Source of the DNA: Actinomycetes bacterium
Lineage (GTDB): Bacteria > Actinomycetota > Acidimicrobiia > Acidimicrobiales > Palsa-688
DNA: 7,241 nucleotides
Assembly: GCA_021821705.1 (NCBI GenBank)
Contig: JAKACE010000089.1
Coordinates: 1-7,241, forward strand
Reading direction: 5' to 3'
The notes below the pieces were generated by a model. That model had not been told where the DNA came from and did no database searches. It was given only the letters and a program-made list of their open reading frames with translations. The number at the start of each line of letters is the position of its first letter. Position 1 is the stretch's first letter. Both the position numbers and the translations under genes were made by a program. This document shows positions 1 through 5,406 of this stretch, in pieces.

Positions 1-2
1 GG

Positions 3-413
3 GTGCCCGAGCGCTTGGAGGACGACGAGAGCAAGGAGCAGGACGTGGCCGAGCTGCGGGCCGCCGCCGAGCGGGCCAGCTATGCCGGGCTCTCGGTGGC
101 CGACTTCCTGGCCCAGCTCCAAGCTGACGACCCGGCCACCTCCGGGGAGGAGGCCATGGCGCTTTCGACCGTGCACGCGGCCAAGGGGCTCGAATGGCCC
201 TACGTGTTCCTGGTCGGGCTCGACAAGCACGTCTGGCCGGACAAGCGCTCGCAGGCTGGGGAGAGCTTGGCCGAGGAGCGCCGCCTCCTCCACGTCGCCA
301 TCACCCGGACGGCCTGGCAGCTCTACGTGGCCGGGACCACAGACGGCCAAGCTTCCCCCTGGCTCTTCCAGGTGGCGAAGGAAGCTCAGGCCTACCGAGG
401 AGAGGAGCGCTGA
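3..413 (+). CDS. UvrD/Rep-family (SF1A) DNA helicase, C-terminal fragment
   Basis: This is the 3' end of a superfamily 1A helicase gene; the reading frame is open to the window edge, so the GTG at 3 is probably not the true start. Two family motifs are visible. Motif V reads LSTVHAAKGLEWPYVFLVG (about 162-220), and motif VI reads EERRLLHVAITRT (273-311), which holds the arginine finger arginines. Proteins of this family use ATP to move 3'-5' along single-stranded DNA and unwind duplex in repair, plasmid or phage replication. The protein ends only about 30 residues after motif VI, so it lacks the long C-terminal tail seen in cellular UvrD/PcrA. The next gene starts one base after its stop, so it heads a coupled gene chain. 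I cannot tell from this fragment whether an upstream nuclease domain (AddA/RecB type) exists. Confidence 0.92.
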   Translation: MPERLEDDESKEQDVAELRAAAERASYAGLSVADFLAQLQADDPATSGEEAMALSTVHAAKGLEWPYVFLVGLDKHVWPDKRSQAGESLAEERRLLHVAITRTAWQLYVAGTTDGQASPWLFQVAKEAQAYRGEER

Positions 414-414
414 A

Positions 415-810
415 ATGCCGAGGACTGCGGCCGAACTGCTGGTATGGCTCCAGCAGTTCGAGGACGAGCAGGGGGACGAGCAACCCGGAGGCGCCGGGGA
501 AGGCGCCCACGCTGGCCCGGGGGCTGGCAGCGTCGAGGTGCCACCCGAGGTCCCGCCTGGCATGTGGTGGTGCAGCTATTGCCACGCCGTCATCGAGTGG
601 GCGTGGGGCCCCGAGGTCACCCCCGACTTTCGTTGCAGCGCCTACGTCATCGACCTGTGGGAGGGGAGAGCCCGCTGCACGGGCACCTTGTACCAGGCGC
701 CGAAGTTACCTTCGGCCCGCCTGTCGAAGCCTGGCGCCAGGAAGGCGAAGGGCAACGACGACGCTACGGAAGGCCTTTTCACTCGACCAACCAAGGAGAT
801 TGCACGATGA
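415..810 (+). CDS. Small Cys-rich putative zinc-binding protein
   Basis: 131 residues, not recognised as a named family. The ATG lies one base after the helicase stop, and AGAGGAG at 401-407 gives a good ribosome binding site 7 nt upstream; this start is preferred over in-frame starts inside the helicase gene. The first 15-20 residues look helical, followed by a Gly/Glu/Pro-rich linker. The core holds four cysteines, Cys53-x2-Cys56, Cys74 and Cys88, with several Trp/Tyr around them, consistent with one structural zinc site. The C-terminus is basic. Possible roles are nucleic-acid or protein binding beside the helicase, but nothing in the sequence fixes this. The stop overlaps the next start (ATGA). 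Confidence 0.75.
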   Translation: MPRTAAELLVWLQQFEDEQGDEQPGGAGEGAHAGPGAGSVEVPPEVPPGMWWCSYCHAVIEWAWGPEVTPDFRCSAYVIDLWEGRARCTGTLYQAPKLPSARLSKPGARKAKGNDDATEGLFTRPTKEIAR

Positions 811-1292
811 AACGCATCACACTTGCCATCTTCGCCGCCGTTGCAGCGCTTTTCGGGACGGCTGCCCCCGCCAGTGCCGCACCGACGGGCCTGGCCAGGT
901 TGAACGGGAGCCCTGTGGTGCGCCCGAACTTCATCGGCCACAGGGGCTACTTTTCCGACGGCGCTTGGGCCGTGCACGATATCCGCTGGGTGAGCTGGGG
1001 TTGGACGCTCGCTGTCGGCCTGGGCGAGGACGAGGTCGGCATCACGTACTGCCCCGGGGCCTTCGTGGGGCCGACGTGCCTGAACGGCACCTCTCACAGG
1101 CTCGACATGCCTGCCGTGGTCGTGCTCGACCACCTCTCGGGTGCCCCCGGAGTGTTCACCCGTATAACGGTCGACGTGCCCGGCCTGCCAACGATGCCTT
1201 CGTTTGCTGCCTTCCAAGGGGGCCTCACCGGCGGGTGGTACGTGTTCACCTTCCCCGACAGGTGGCCCGTTTCCCTAGGCGGGACCACGTGA
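807..1292 (+). CDS. Small exported protein with signal peptide, unknown function
   Basis: 161 residues. The N-terminus is a textbook Sec signal: MKR, then a hydrophobic stretch at residues 4-20, then an A-S-A motif predicting cleavage after Ala24. The mature part (about 137 residues) is rich in Gly, aromatic residues and Val in an alternating pattern that suggests beta structure. It has just two cysteines (in YCPGAFVGPTC), which could form a disulfide outside the cell. No lipobox and no membrane anchor are visible. The start is supported by AAGGAG at 793-798, 8 nt upstream, and by the ATGA overlap with the preceding stop. I do not recognise a family. It is the only secreted product in a chain of otherwise cytoplasmic or single-pass small proteins, so a role at the cell surface (exclusion, immunity, host interaction) is possible but unproven. 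Confidence 0.8.
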   Translation: MKRITLAIFAAVAALFGTAAPASAAPTGLARLNGSPVVRPNFIGHRGYFSDGAWAVHDIRWVSWGWTLAVGLGEDEVGITYCPGAFVGPTCLNGTSHRLDMPAVVVLDHLSGAPGVFTRITVDVPGLPTMPSFAAFQGGLTGGWYVFTFPDRWPVSLGGTT

Positions 1293-1432
1293 GGCTCGAC
1301 CCGCCTCGTTGCCCGCACTGCGGCTCGCTCCACCTACTCTCGCCTAGCAGTTTCGACCCGTCCCGTACGTGGGCCTGTCTCGACTGCGGGCACCGTTGGG
1401 CTGAGCAACCAGCGCCGAAGGAGCACGGCTGA
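1289..1432 (+). CDS. 47-residue zinc-ribbon protein
   Basis: A very short protein that starts at a GTG overlapping the previous stop (GTGA, 1289-1292). It contains a clear zinc ribbon: Cys8-Pro-His-Cys11-Gly, an 18-residue loop, then Cys30-Leu-Asp-Cys33-Gly-His-Arg-Trp. The CxxCG...CxxCG spacing is that of ribbons found in transcription factors, transposases and many phage proteins, so nucleic-acid binding is plausible. The predicted ribosome binding site is weak (GGCGGGA), so translation is probably coupled to the upstream gene. Only the end of a much longer open frame here is genuine coding sequence; the upstream part lies out of frame over other genes. Confidence 0.65.
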   Translation: MRLDPPRCPHCGSLHLLSPSSFDPSRTWACLDCGHRWAEQPAPKEHG

Positions 1433-1433
1433 G

Positions 1434-1628
1434 ATGGTGAAGATCGAGCCGAAGACGCTCCATGTCGCCAGCTGGCGAGAAGGCGACCTTGCCGTGGACG
1501 CATGGTGCACCGACCCGGCCGAAGCGGCCGGGCTGGCGAGAGAGCACGCCGGGACGGTCGAGCACCGCCGGGTGCCCTGGCCCGTCCTCGTCCCCGAGGC
1601 GCCGGCCGGTGTGGAGACGCCGTGGTGA
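1434..1628 (+). CDS. Hypothetical small protein
   Basis: 64 residues, family not recognised. The ATG lies one base after the preceding stop, with AAGGAG at 1418-1423, 10 nt upstream. The N-terminal half (KTLHVASWREGDLAVDAWCTDP) has alternating hydrophobics consistent with two or three beta strands, then a helix with Ala/Glu (AEAAGLAREH) and a Pro-rich tail. I checked it as a possible HicB antitoxin for the HicA-like gene downstream because of the strand-helix layout. It lacks the usual HicB motifs, and two genes lie between them. No membrane segment or signal peptide is present. Confidence 0.65.
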   Translation: MVKIEPKTLHVASWREGDLAVDAWCTDPAEAAGLAREHAGTVEHRRVPWPVLVPEAPAGVETPW

Positions 1629-1807
1629 CCCTGGAGGCTGGAGCGAAGGTGCGCACGGCCAGCACCGTACGGCCGCCCCGGTACGCCGATAAGACCGGCA
1701 AGGTCGTGGAGGTGCGCCACCTCGAAGGTGGCGCCGTTGAGGTCGGTGTGAAGATCGGGGCTGGCATCTCCTGGTTCACGCCCGCCGAGCTGGAGGCCCT
1801 GCGATGA
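1625..1807 (+). CDS. Small SH3/KOW-like barrel protein
   Basis: About 60 residues. The sequence has the layout of a small SH3-like or KOW-type barrel: a strand with a K-V-R-T pattern, then PPRYADKTGKVVEV with the Gly-Lys turn, EGGAVEVGVKIG, and a final aromatic strand and acidic helix (WFTPAELEAL). Short proteins of this pattern are common in actinobacterial phages and mobile elements, from memory of the family style; their function is unknown, with RNA, DNA or protein binding proposed for the fold. GGAG at 1613-1616 fits either of two adjacent GTG codons (1622 or 1625). I chose 1625 because it gives the GTGA overlap seen elsewhere in this chain. The stop overlaps the next start (ATGA). Confidence 0.7.
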   Translation: MTLEAGAKVRTASTVRPPRYADKTGKVVEVRHLEGGAVEVGVKIGAGISWFTPAELEALR

Positions 1808-1935
1808 GCGCCGTCGAGCTGGTGGTCGTCGGCCTCACTGCCGTAGCCGTCGGGTTTTTCGGCGTGCTGCTGGCCTTTTGGAGCTGGGGCGATAAAGACG
1901 ACAAGCCAGAGGAAGAAAAAGAGGACGTGAGTTGA
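1804..1935 (+). CDS. 43-residue single-pass membrane protein
   Basis: A very short membrane protein. Residues 5-29 form one hydrophobic helix (Val/Leu/Ala/Phe with two Trp at its end), followed by a strongly charged tail of Asp, Lys and Glu (residues 30-43). By the positive-inside rule the orientation is ambiguous. The ATG overlaps the preceding stop (ATGA), with GGAGG at 1792-1796 giving 7 nt spacing, which is strong support that this tiny gene is translated. It sits directly before the HicA-like gene with a 4-nt TTGA overlap. Possible roles include a small phage membrane protein or a regulator of a membrane complex; there is no recognised family. Confidence 0.65.
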   Translation: MSAVELVVVGLTAVAVGFFGVLLAFWSWGDKDDKPEEEKEDVS

Positions 1936-2141
1936 GCGCCGGCAAAGACCTCAGAGAGCTGGCCCGCCGGCTCGAACGCCAGGGCTGGCGCCGGGAGCAG
2001 CGTCACGGCGGCCACGTCAAGCTCTGGCCACCCCATGGTGGCCGCCCGCTGGTGCTGAGCAACTCTCCCAGCCGGCCCAAGGCGTTGCTGTTGGCCAAAA
2101 GGGACGTGCGCCGGCTCACGGGGCGGGGACAGCCGAGGTGA
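1932..2141 (+). CDS. HicA-like mRNA interferase toxin, orphan
   Basis: 69 residues, the usual length for HicA (about 60-80). HicA proteins have a double-stranded-RNA-binding-like fold and cleave mRNA using a histidine after a G-S/G-x motif. Here an N-terminal helix (KDLRELARRLERQGW) is followed by the signature HGGHVKLW, with His28 as the likely catalytic residue, then PPHGGRPLVL and a C-terminal helix ending in RRLTG. The start is TTG, overlapping the upstream stop, with AGAGGA about 6 nt before it. The GHVKLWPP-x-GGRP-x-VL version is a style I associate with actinobacterial phages. No HicB antitoxin lies on either side: a 43-residue membrane protein precedes it and the Cas1 gene follows. 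It may have been recruited for another RNA-related role. Confidence 0.75.
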   Translation: MSAGKDLRELARRLERQGWRREQRHGGHVKLWPPHGGRPLVLSNSPSRPKALLLAKRDVRRLTGRGQPR

Positions 2142-2230
2142 GGGCGCCAAGGTTTACACTGGCCCCCGGAGACAAGGTGCCCCCGGCGTGCGATGAACAC
2201 CCGAGGGCTGGCCCAGGAAGTGAGGCTTCC
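2142..2230 (+). promoter_or_regulatory. Intergenic leader with possible promoter before cas1
   Basis: This stretch between the HicA-like stop and the chosen Cas1 start could be read in frame from a GTG at 2138, but its third codon positions are clearly poorer in GC (about two thirds) than those right after 2231 (near nine tenths), which suggests it is not coding. It contains TACACT at 2155-2160, which fits an actinobacterial -10 (TAnnnT) and would start transcription near 2167, leaving a leader of about 60 nt. No convincing -35 is seen. GAGG at 2222-2225 is placed 5 nt before the ATG at 2231. Confidence 0.4.
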
Positions 2231-3961
2231 ATGGACGTGATCGAAGTTAGCGCCGTCGCCGGCATGCCCGACGAGGACGTGGCCGCCATCGTTGCCGACC
2301 AGGACGCCGCCTTCGCCGAGCGAGGCCTGTCCGGTGGCGTGGCCGTGGTGGACGGCATGGGGGCCTCGGTGCTCGTGCGCCTGGGCCACCTCTCGGTCAC
2401 CGACGGCCTGGGCGAGACGAGGCGGGAGCGGCGCTTCCCCCGGGCGGCGCCCCGGGGCGACCGGTTGCGTACCCTCGTGGTGCTCTCGCAGCACGGCATG
2501 GTGAGCCTCGACGCCCTGGCCTGGTGCCGGGCCACCGGGACCGAGGTCGTGGGCATCGACGACCGGGAGGGGGAACCCCTGTGGGCAACCCTCCCGACCG
2601 GCCCACGAGACGGCCGTATTACCCGTGCGCTCGCCCTGGCCGGTGCCACCGGGGCCCATCCTCTCGGGCTCGCCATCGGCGCCTACGTCCTCGGCTCCAA
2701 GGTCCGGGGACAAGCGGGCCTGCTGCGACGTCGCCTTACCCCCGGACGGGAGGGGCCAGGCGCCAGCATGCCCACGTGGGAGCTGCTGGAGGAGCTGGCC
2801 GGCGCCATCGAGGGGGCACGGGGCATCGACGACATGAGGTTGCTCGAAGCCCAGGCCGCGGCCCTCTACTTCGGGGCGTGGACGAAGGCGCCGGGCACCG
2901 CCCCACGGTTCGCCCCCCGGGAGCGGGAGAGGGTGCCGGCGTCCTGGCTCACCTTCGACGGCAGGCGGTCGGCCATCGGTGCGGGGCGCTCCAACCGCCG
3001 GGCCACCCACCCGGCCAATGCCGTCCTCAACTACCTGAACGCCCTCGTCCGGGCACGGGCGACCATGGTGTGCCACGCCCTCGGGCTTGCCCCCGAGCTG
3101 GCCGTCGTGCACGCCGACATGGCCCGCCGTGACAGTCTCGCCTGCGACCTCCAAGAGCCCGTGCGGCCCGCCGTCGAGGAGCACGTGCTCGACCTGTTCG
3201 AGGCCCGGACGTTCCGGCGCCCCGACTTCCTGGAAGGCCCCGACGGCGAGGTGCGGCTCGGCATGGGCCTTCGCCAAGAGCTGGCCGCCACGAGCCCGAG
3301 GTGGGGAGCCTTGGTGGCCCCTGTCGCCGAGCACGTCCGGGGCATGCTCGCCCAGGCCGTCCGGGAAGGTGGTACGTCCCGCCTCGTCACCCTGGGTGCG
3401 GCCCCCATATCGGGTGCCAGGCGCAAGAAGGCGGCCGGCGAGGTCGTGGCCCGCAAGCGGCTCATGGCGGACCTGAGGGGACGCAAGGCGCCACCCGGAC
3501 GGCAACCCTCCCTGTGGAGCTGCCCAAGTTGTGGGGGCGAGGTCACCAACCCCCGGCGAGTGCGCTGCGATGCCTGCATGTCCGCCGACCCTCGCCAGAG
3601 GCCCGGGCTTCGCCGGTCCAGGGCACAAGCCATATCTGCCCGGCGCCAAGCCGAAGCGGGCTGGTCGAGGAAGCACCACCCCGGCATCGTCGTGGACCGC
3701 AGATGGGCCGTGGAGGAGCTGCGGCCGGCACTGGCCGAAGTGAAGCTCTCCGCCATCATCGAGGCGACCGGCGTCGCCAAGTCCACCGCCTCGGGCTGGC
3801 GCTCGGGGCGCCACCTCCCGCACCCGATGCATTGGCAAGCCCTCACCGAGCTGGCCGGTGTCCCACTGCCTGCCGGCGTGACCCTGGTCGAGGGCACCGT
3901 GGTGAGCACGGCCGACCATGCCGAAGATGAAGACCGGGGGGAGGTGACAGTCGATGCGTGA
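2231..3961 (+). CDS. cas1: Solitary Cas1 integrase with C-terminal zinc ribbon and helix-turn-helix
   Basis: 576 residues against about 300-340 for ordinary Cas1. Cas1 is a metal-dependent DNA integrase; in CRISPR systems it works with Cas2 to insert spacers, and in casposons a Cas1 homologue inserts the whole element. Domains: a 38-residue leader; the N-terminal beta domain from VVDGMG (39-44); then the alpha-helical catalytic domain with Glu206 (LLEAQAAALYF), NAVLNYLNALV, His294 (VVHADMARRD) and Asp306 (SLACDLQEPVRP). So the Glu/His/Asp set is intact. The tail has a zinc ribbon (Cys431/434 and Cys446/449), a basic stretch, and a helix-turn-helix around 503-545 (LSAIIEATGVAKSTASGW), likely for DNA binding. 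No cas2, effector gene or array lies nearby. ATG 2231 is chosen over GTG 2138 because of GC3 and the GAGG site. The 3' end overlaps the next gene by 8 nt. Solo Cas1 and casposase are the alternatives; the Cas1 family call itself is firm. Confidence 0.92.
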   Translation: MDVIEVSAVAGMPDEDVAAIVADQDAAFAERGLSGGVAVVDGMGASVLVRLGHLSVTDGLGETRRERRFPRAAPRGDRLRTLVVLSQHGMVSLDALAWCRATGTEVVGIDDREGEPLWATLPTGPRDGRITRALALAGATGAHPLGLAIGAYVLGSKVRGQAGLLRRRLTPGREGPGASMPTWELLEELAGAIEGARGIDDMRLLEAQAAALYFGAWTKAPGTAPRFAPRERERVPASWLTFDGRRSAIGAGRSNRRATHPANAVLNYLNALVRARATMVCHALGLAPELAVVHADMARRDSLACDLQEPVRPAVEEHVLDLFEARTFRRPDFLEGPDGEVRLGMGLRQELAATSPRWGALVAPVAEHVRGMLAQAVREGGTSRLVTLGAAPISGARRKKAAGEVVARKRLMADLRGRKAPPGRQPSLWSCPSCGGEVTNPRRVRCDACMSADPRQRPGLRRSRAQAISARRQAEAGWSRKHHPGIVVDRRWAVEELRPALAEVKLSAIIEATGVAKSTASGWRSGRHLPHPMHWQALTELAGVPLPAGVTLVEGTVVSTADHAEDEDRGEVTVDA

Positions 3962-4190
3962 CCGCCGTTGGGCCGGGGCAGGCGCCCTGGGACTGCTCGT
4001 CGGGCTCATCCTGGGCGAGCGCCGGGGACGTCGGCACCCCCACCGCCTGCTCCTGGGCGTCGCCTACGCCGCCCTCGGGGCCGCCCTGGGATTGCTCCTC
4101 CTGGTGGCCGTCTGGCCCTGGGTGCTCGCCGCCGTGGGGGTCGTGGCCGTCGCCCTGGTGGTACGCCACGCCCGGCGGCGCAAGACCTGA
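3954..4190 (+). CDS. Small multi-pass membrane protein
   Basis: 78 residues. The ATG lies inside the last codons of the Cas1 gene (8-nt overlap) and has an excellent ribosome binding site, GGAGGTGA at 3940-3947, 6 nt upstream, so the two are translated together. After an Arg-rich start it has a short Gly/Leu-rich hydrophobic segment (about 7-21), an Arg/His-rich loop, and a long hydrophobic region (about 32-70) that can hold two helices, then a basic tail (RHARRRKT). Basic ends and loop suggest cytoplasmic termini. I do not recognise a family. Close coupling to an integrase gene is unusual for a membrane protein and may mean membrane tethering of a complex, or simply gene packing in the element. 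Confidence 0.75.
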   Translation: MRDRRWAGAGALGLLVGLILGERRGRRHPHRLLLGVAYAALGAALGLLLLVAVWPWVLAAVGVVAVALVVRHARRRKT

Positions 4191-4197
4191 GGAGGGG

Positions 4198-4242
4198 GGT
4201 TGCCCACGGTTGCTCATGGTTGCTCACCAAGGGGTTGCTCAT
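4198..4242 (+). repeat. Cluster of four GGTTGCYCAY repeats
   Basis: Four copies of a 10-bp unit lie in the same orientation just after the membrane gene downstream of cas1. GGTTGCCCAC is at 4198, GGTTGCTCAT at 4208, GGTTGCTCAC at 4218 and, after a 5-bp gap, GGTTGCTCAT at 4233. Start-to-start spacing is 10, 10 and 15 bp, so the first three fall on the same face of the helix. Units are adjacent with no spacers, so this is not a CRISPR array. Iterons, repressor operators or an integrase/element-end binding site are possible. Further GGTTGC copies occur at 4348, 4468 and 4668. Confidence 0.7.
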
Positions 4243-4279
4243 CGTCGAGGCCTGCTCTTTTTACCGGTAGGGGGCCAGG

Positions 4280-4285
4280 CAGAAT
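4280..4285 (+). promoter_or_regulatory. Possible -10 box of a leaderless promoter
   Basis: CAGAAT matches the -10 consensus at four of six positions, including the important second A and last T, and lies 6 nt before the GTG at 4292. GGAGG at 4286-4290 is only 1 nt from that GTG, too close for a normal ribosome binding site. A leaderless transcript beginning at the start codon is therefore a reasonable reading. The -35 region (T-tract at 4258-4262) is poor. Confidence 0.3.
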
Positions 4286-4291
4286 GGAGGT

Positions 4292-4744
4292 GTGCACCTG
4301 GCGACCTTCCGGCCTGTTCCCGACGCTGGTAGTTGCCCCACTTACGGGGTTGCCCCCTCGACCGCCTACGTGAAACTGGGGTGCCGTTGCGCCTCCTGCT
4401 CGACCTGGCAGAAGGACCGTCTCGCCAGGCAACGGGGGAGCACCCCCCTGGCGGTTGTCCCCCGGGCGGTTGCCTCCCTGCCGGCCCCAACCTCGCCCAC
4501 CTACGCCCCCCGTCCGGGCGCACCACCTCCGGGGCGCCCCCCGTCACCTGTCCCGGCGCTCCCGGTCCCCCCTATGGCGGTGCCGGTCATGGTCGGTGGG
4601 TGGGGGAGGTGGAGGTGCGGCCACGAGGGGGAGATCGGCTGGGCGGTCACCAGCACCACACCAGGGCGGTTGCCCTGTCCCGTGTGCGGGAAGCCCGGGC
4701 TCCTCCTGCAACGACACCTGGGGGAGTGGCACCCGTTGGGCTAA
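4292..4744 (+). CDS. Cys-rich protein with GCRCxxC module, Pro-rich linker and C-terminal zinc finger
   Basis: 150 residues from a GTG, the first possible start after an in-frame stop at 4268. The N-terminal part holds Cys15 and the module TAYVKLGCRCASC (Cys31, Cys33, Cys36) followed by a basic helix (WQKDRLARQR). A very Pro-rich linker spans about 50-98. The C-terminal part has Cys109-x-His111 and Cys129-Pro-Val-Cys132, a second likely zinc site (WRCGHEGEIGW...CPVCGKPGLL). The GCRCxxC module with a following basic helix is a recurrent small motif in actinobacterial phage and host proteins, function not established. The gene downstream of the minus-strand neighbour (from 5445) carries the same module. 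The stop overlaps the convergent minus-strand stop. GC-rich third positions support coding; the start is the least certain point. Confidence 0.6.
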   Translation: MHLATFRPVPDAGSCPTYGVAPSTAYVKLGCRCASCSTWQKDRLARQRGSTPLAVVPRAVASLPAPTSPTYAPRPGAPPPGRPPSPVPALPVPPMAVPVMVGGWGRWRCGHEGEIGWAVTSTTPGRLPCPVCGKPGLLLQRHLGEWHPLG

Positions 4745-5349
4745 AAAGCCTCGTCTGCCCCGTAGTCCCGGCTGTCGCGGCGGTTGGGCCAGGAGGCGTC
4801 CGCCCGACGGTAGCTGGCCCTGATCGGGTGCACCACGCCGTCCTCGGTGAAGTACTGCACGTGGGCATTGCGGTCTACCTCGTGGTAGACGGCCGGGTTG
4901 CGCCGGCTCGCGAATGCGTGCACCCGCGTGCCGTGGTCTTCGGGGCGCCCCCTCCTGAGGAACCCGAGCGGGTCACGGCCGCCGTAGCGGGCGGTTTGAG
5001 GGGCCCTGCCCCGCCGGACGGCCCTGGCGGCGTCGATGCCCCGGTTGAGCGCCAGCCATTCCGTCACCGGGAGGCCCATCGACTCCATCTCGTCGGGGCT
5101 GGCCCCGCCGGGACTGAACCAGTTTTCTCGTAGACGGGCCTGCTCGTCCTTGGAGAGCCCGTCGAACCAGTCGTACTCGCCACTGTGCGCCCGGCGGTGC
5201 TCGTGGGTGCCCCAACCGGTGCGGGCGCTCTTGGCCCGAGGGGGAGGGGCCAGCTTGCCCTTGAACGCCACCGCCGCCGCCTCCATCGCACCCTCGTAGG
5301 CTCGCTCGGCTTCGGCCGCCTCGGCTCGTTGCTCGGGTGTGTAGGCCAA
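4741..5349 (-). CDS. Hypothetical protein, only minus-strand gene in the window
   Basis: 202 residues, no recognised family. It starts at TTG (5349-5347) with a very strong Shine-Dalgarno AAAGGAGG (5360-5353 on the minus strand), although only 3 nt separate it from the TTG. Residues 1-32 form an Ala/Glu-rich helix (PEQRAEAAEAERAYEGAMEAAA), then a basic Pro-rich patch, then HEHRRAHSGEYDWFDGLSKD and LRENWFSPGGASPDEMESMG, and a basic helix around VRRGR. The C-terminal third is rich in His, Arg, Asp and aromatics (YHEVDRNAHVQYFTEDG) and ends acidic. No signal peptide or membrane segment is visible. The many His/Asp/Glu residues could allow metal binding, but I see no defined nuclease motif. It converges on the gene ending at 4744 and diverges from the operon starting at 5445, with which it probably shares a control region. 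Confidence 0.75.
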   Translation of the reverse strand: MAYTPEQRAEAAEAERAYEGAMEAAAVAFKGKLAPPPRAKSARTGWGTHEHRRAHSGEYDWFDGLSKDEQARLRENWFSPGGASPDEMESMGLPVTEWLALNRGIDAARAVRRGRAPQTARYGGRDPLGFLRRGRPEDHGTRVHAFASRRNPAVYHEVDRNAHVQYFTEDGVVHPIRASYRRADASWPNRRDSRDYGADEAF

Positions 5350-5361
5350 CGTCCTCCTTTG

Positions 5362-5376
5362 ATGTGACGCTCACAT
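5362..5376. promoter_or_regulatory. Palindromic operator candidate ATGTGA-CGC-TCACAT
   Basis: A perfect inverted repeat with 6-bp arms around a 3-bp centre, 13 nt upstream of the minus-strand start codon and just beyond its Shine-Dalgarno sequence. It shares the GTGAC half-site with the palindromes at 5407-5425. This is a good candidate site for a dimeric repressor acting on the minus-strand gene. Confidence 0.55.
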
Positions 5377-5406
5377 GTGCAATGACGCATCTTAGCTGGC
5401 CTATTA

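Noticed and set aside
194..1432. 412-codon plus-strand open frame
   Set aside because: Only the last 47 codons from GTG 1289 look real (zinc ribbon); the rest overlaps the helicase, Cys-rich and exported protein genes out of frame.
1434..1628. HicB antitoxin for the HicA-like gene
   Set aside because: Strand-helix layout is vaguely similar, but no HicB motif is seen and two other genes intervene.
2003..4009. Long minus-strand open frame (668 codons)
   Set aside because: It lies exactly antisense to the Cas1 gene; its Gly/Pro/Arg-rich product is typical of the shadow of a high-GC gene, whereas the plus strand shows a full conserved fold with catalytic residues.
4198..4242. CRISPR array next to cas1
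   Set aside because: Units are 10 bp and adjacent, without unique spacers of about 30 bp; there is no 24-37 bp repeat anywhere in the window.
4191..4291. Rho-independent terminator or tRNA attachment site after the cas1 unit
   Set aside because: There is a T5 run at 4258-4262 but no GC-rich hairpin before it, and no cloverleaf-like sequence is visible.
4333..5133. 266-codon plus-strand open frame
   Set aside because: It overlaps the zinc-finger gene out of frame and then runs antisense to the minus-strand gene; composition is Pro/Gly/Arg-rich with no conserved pattern.
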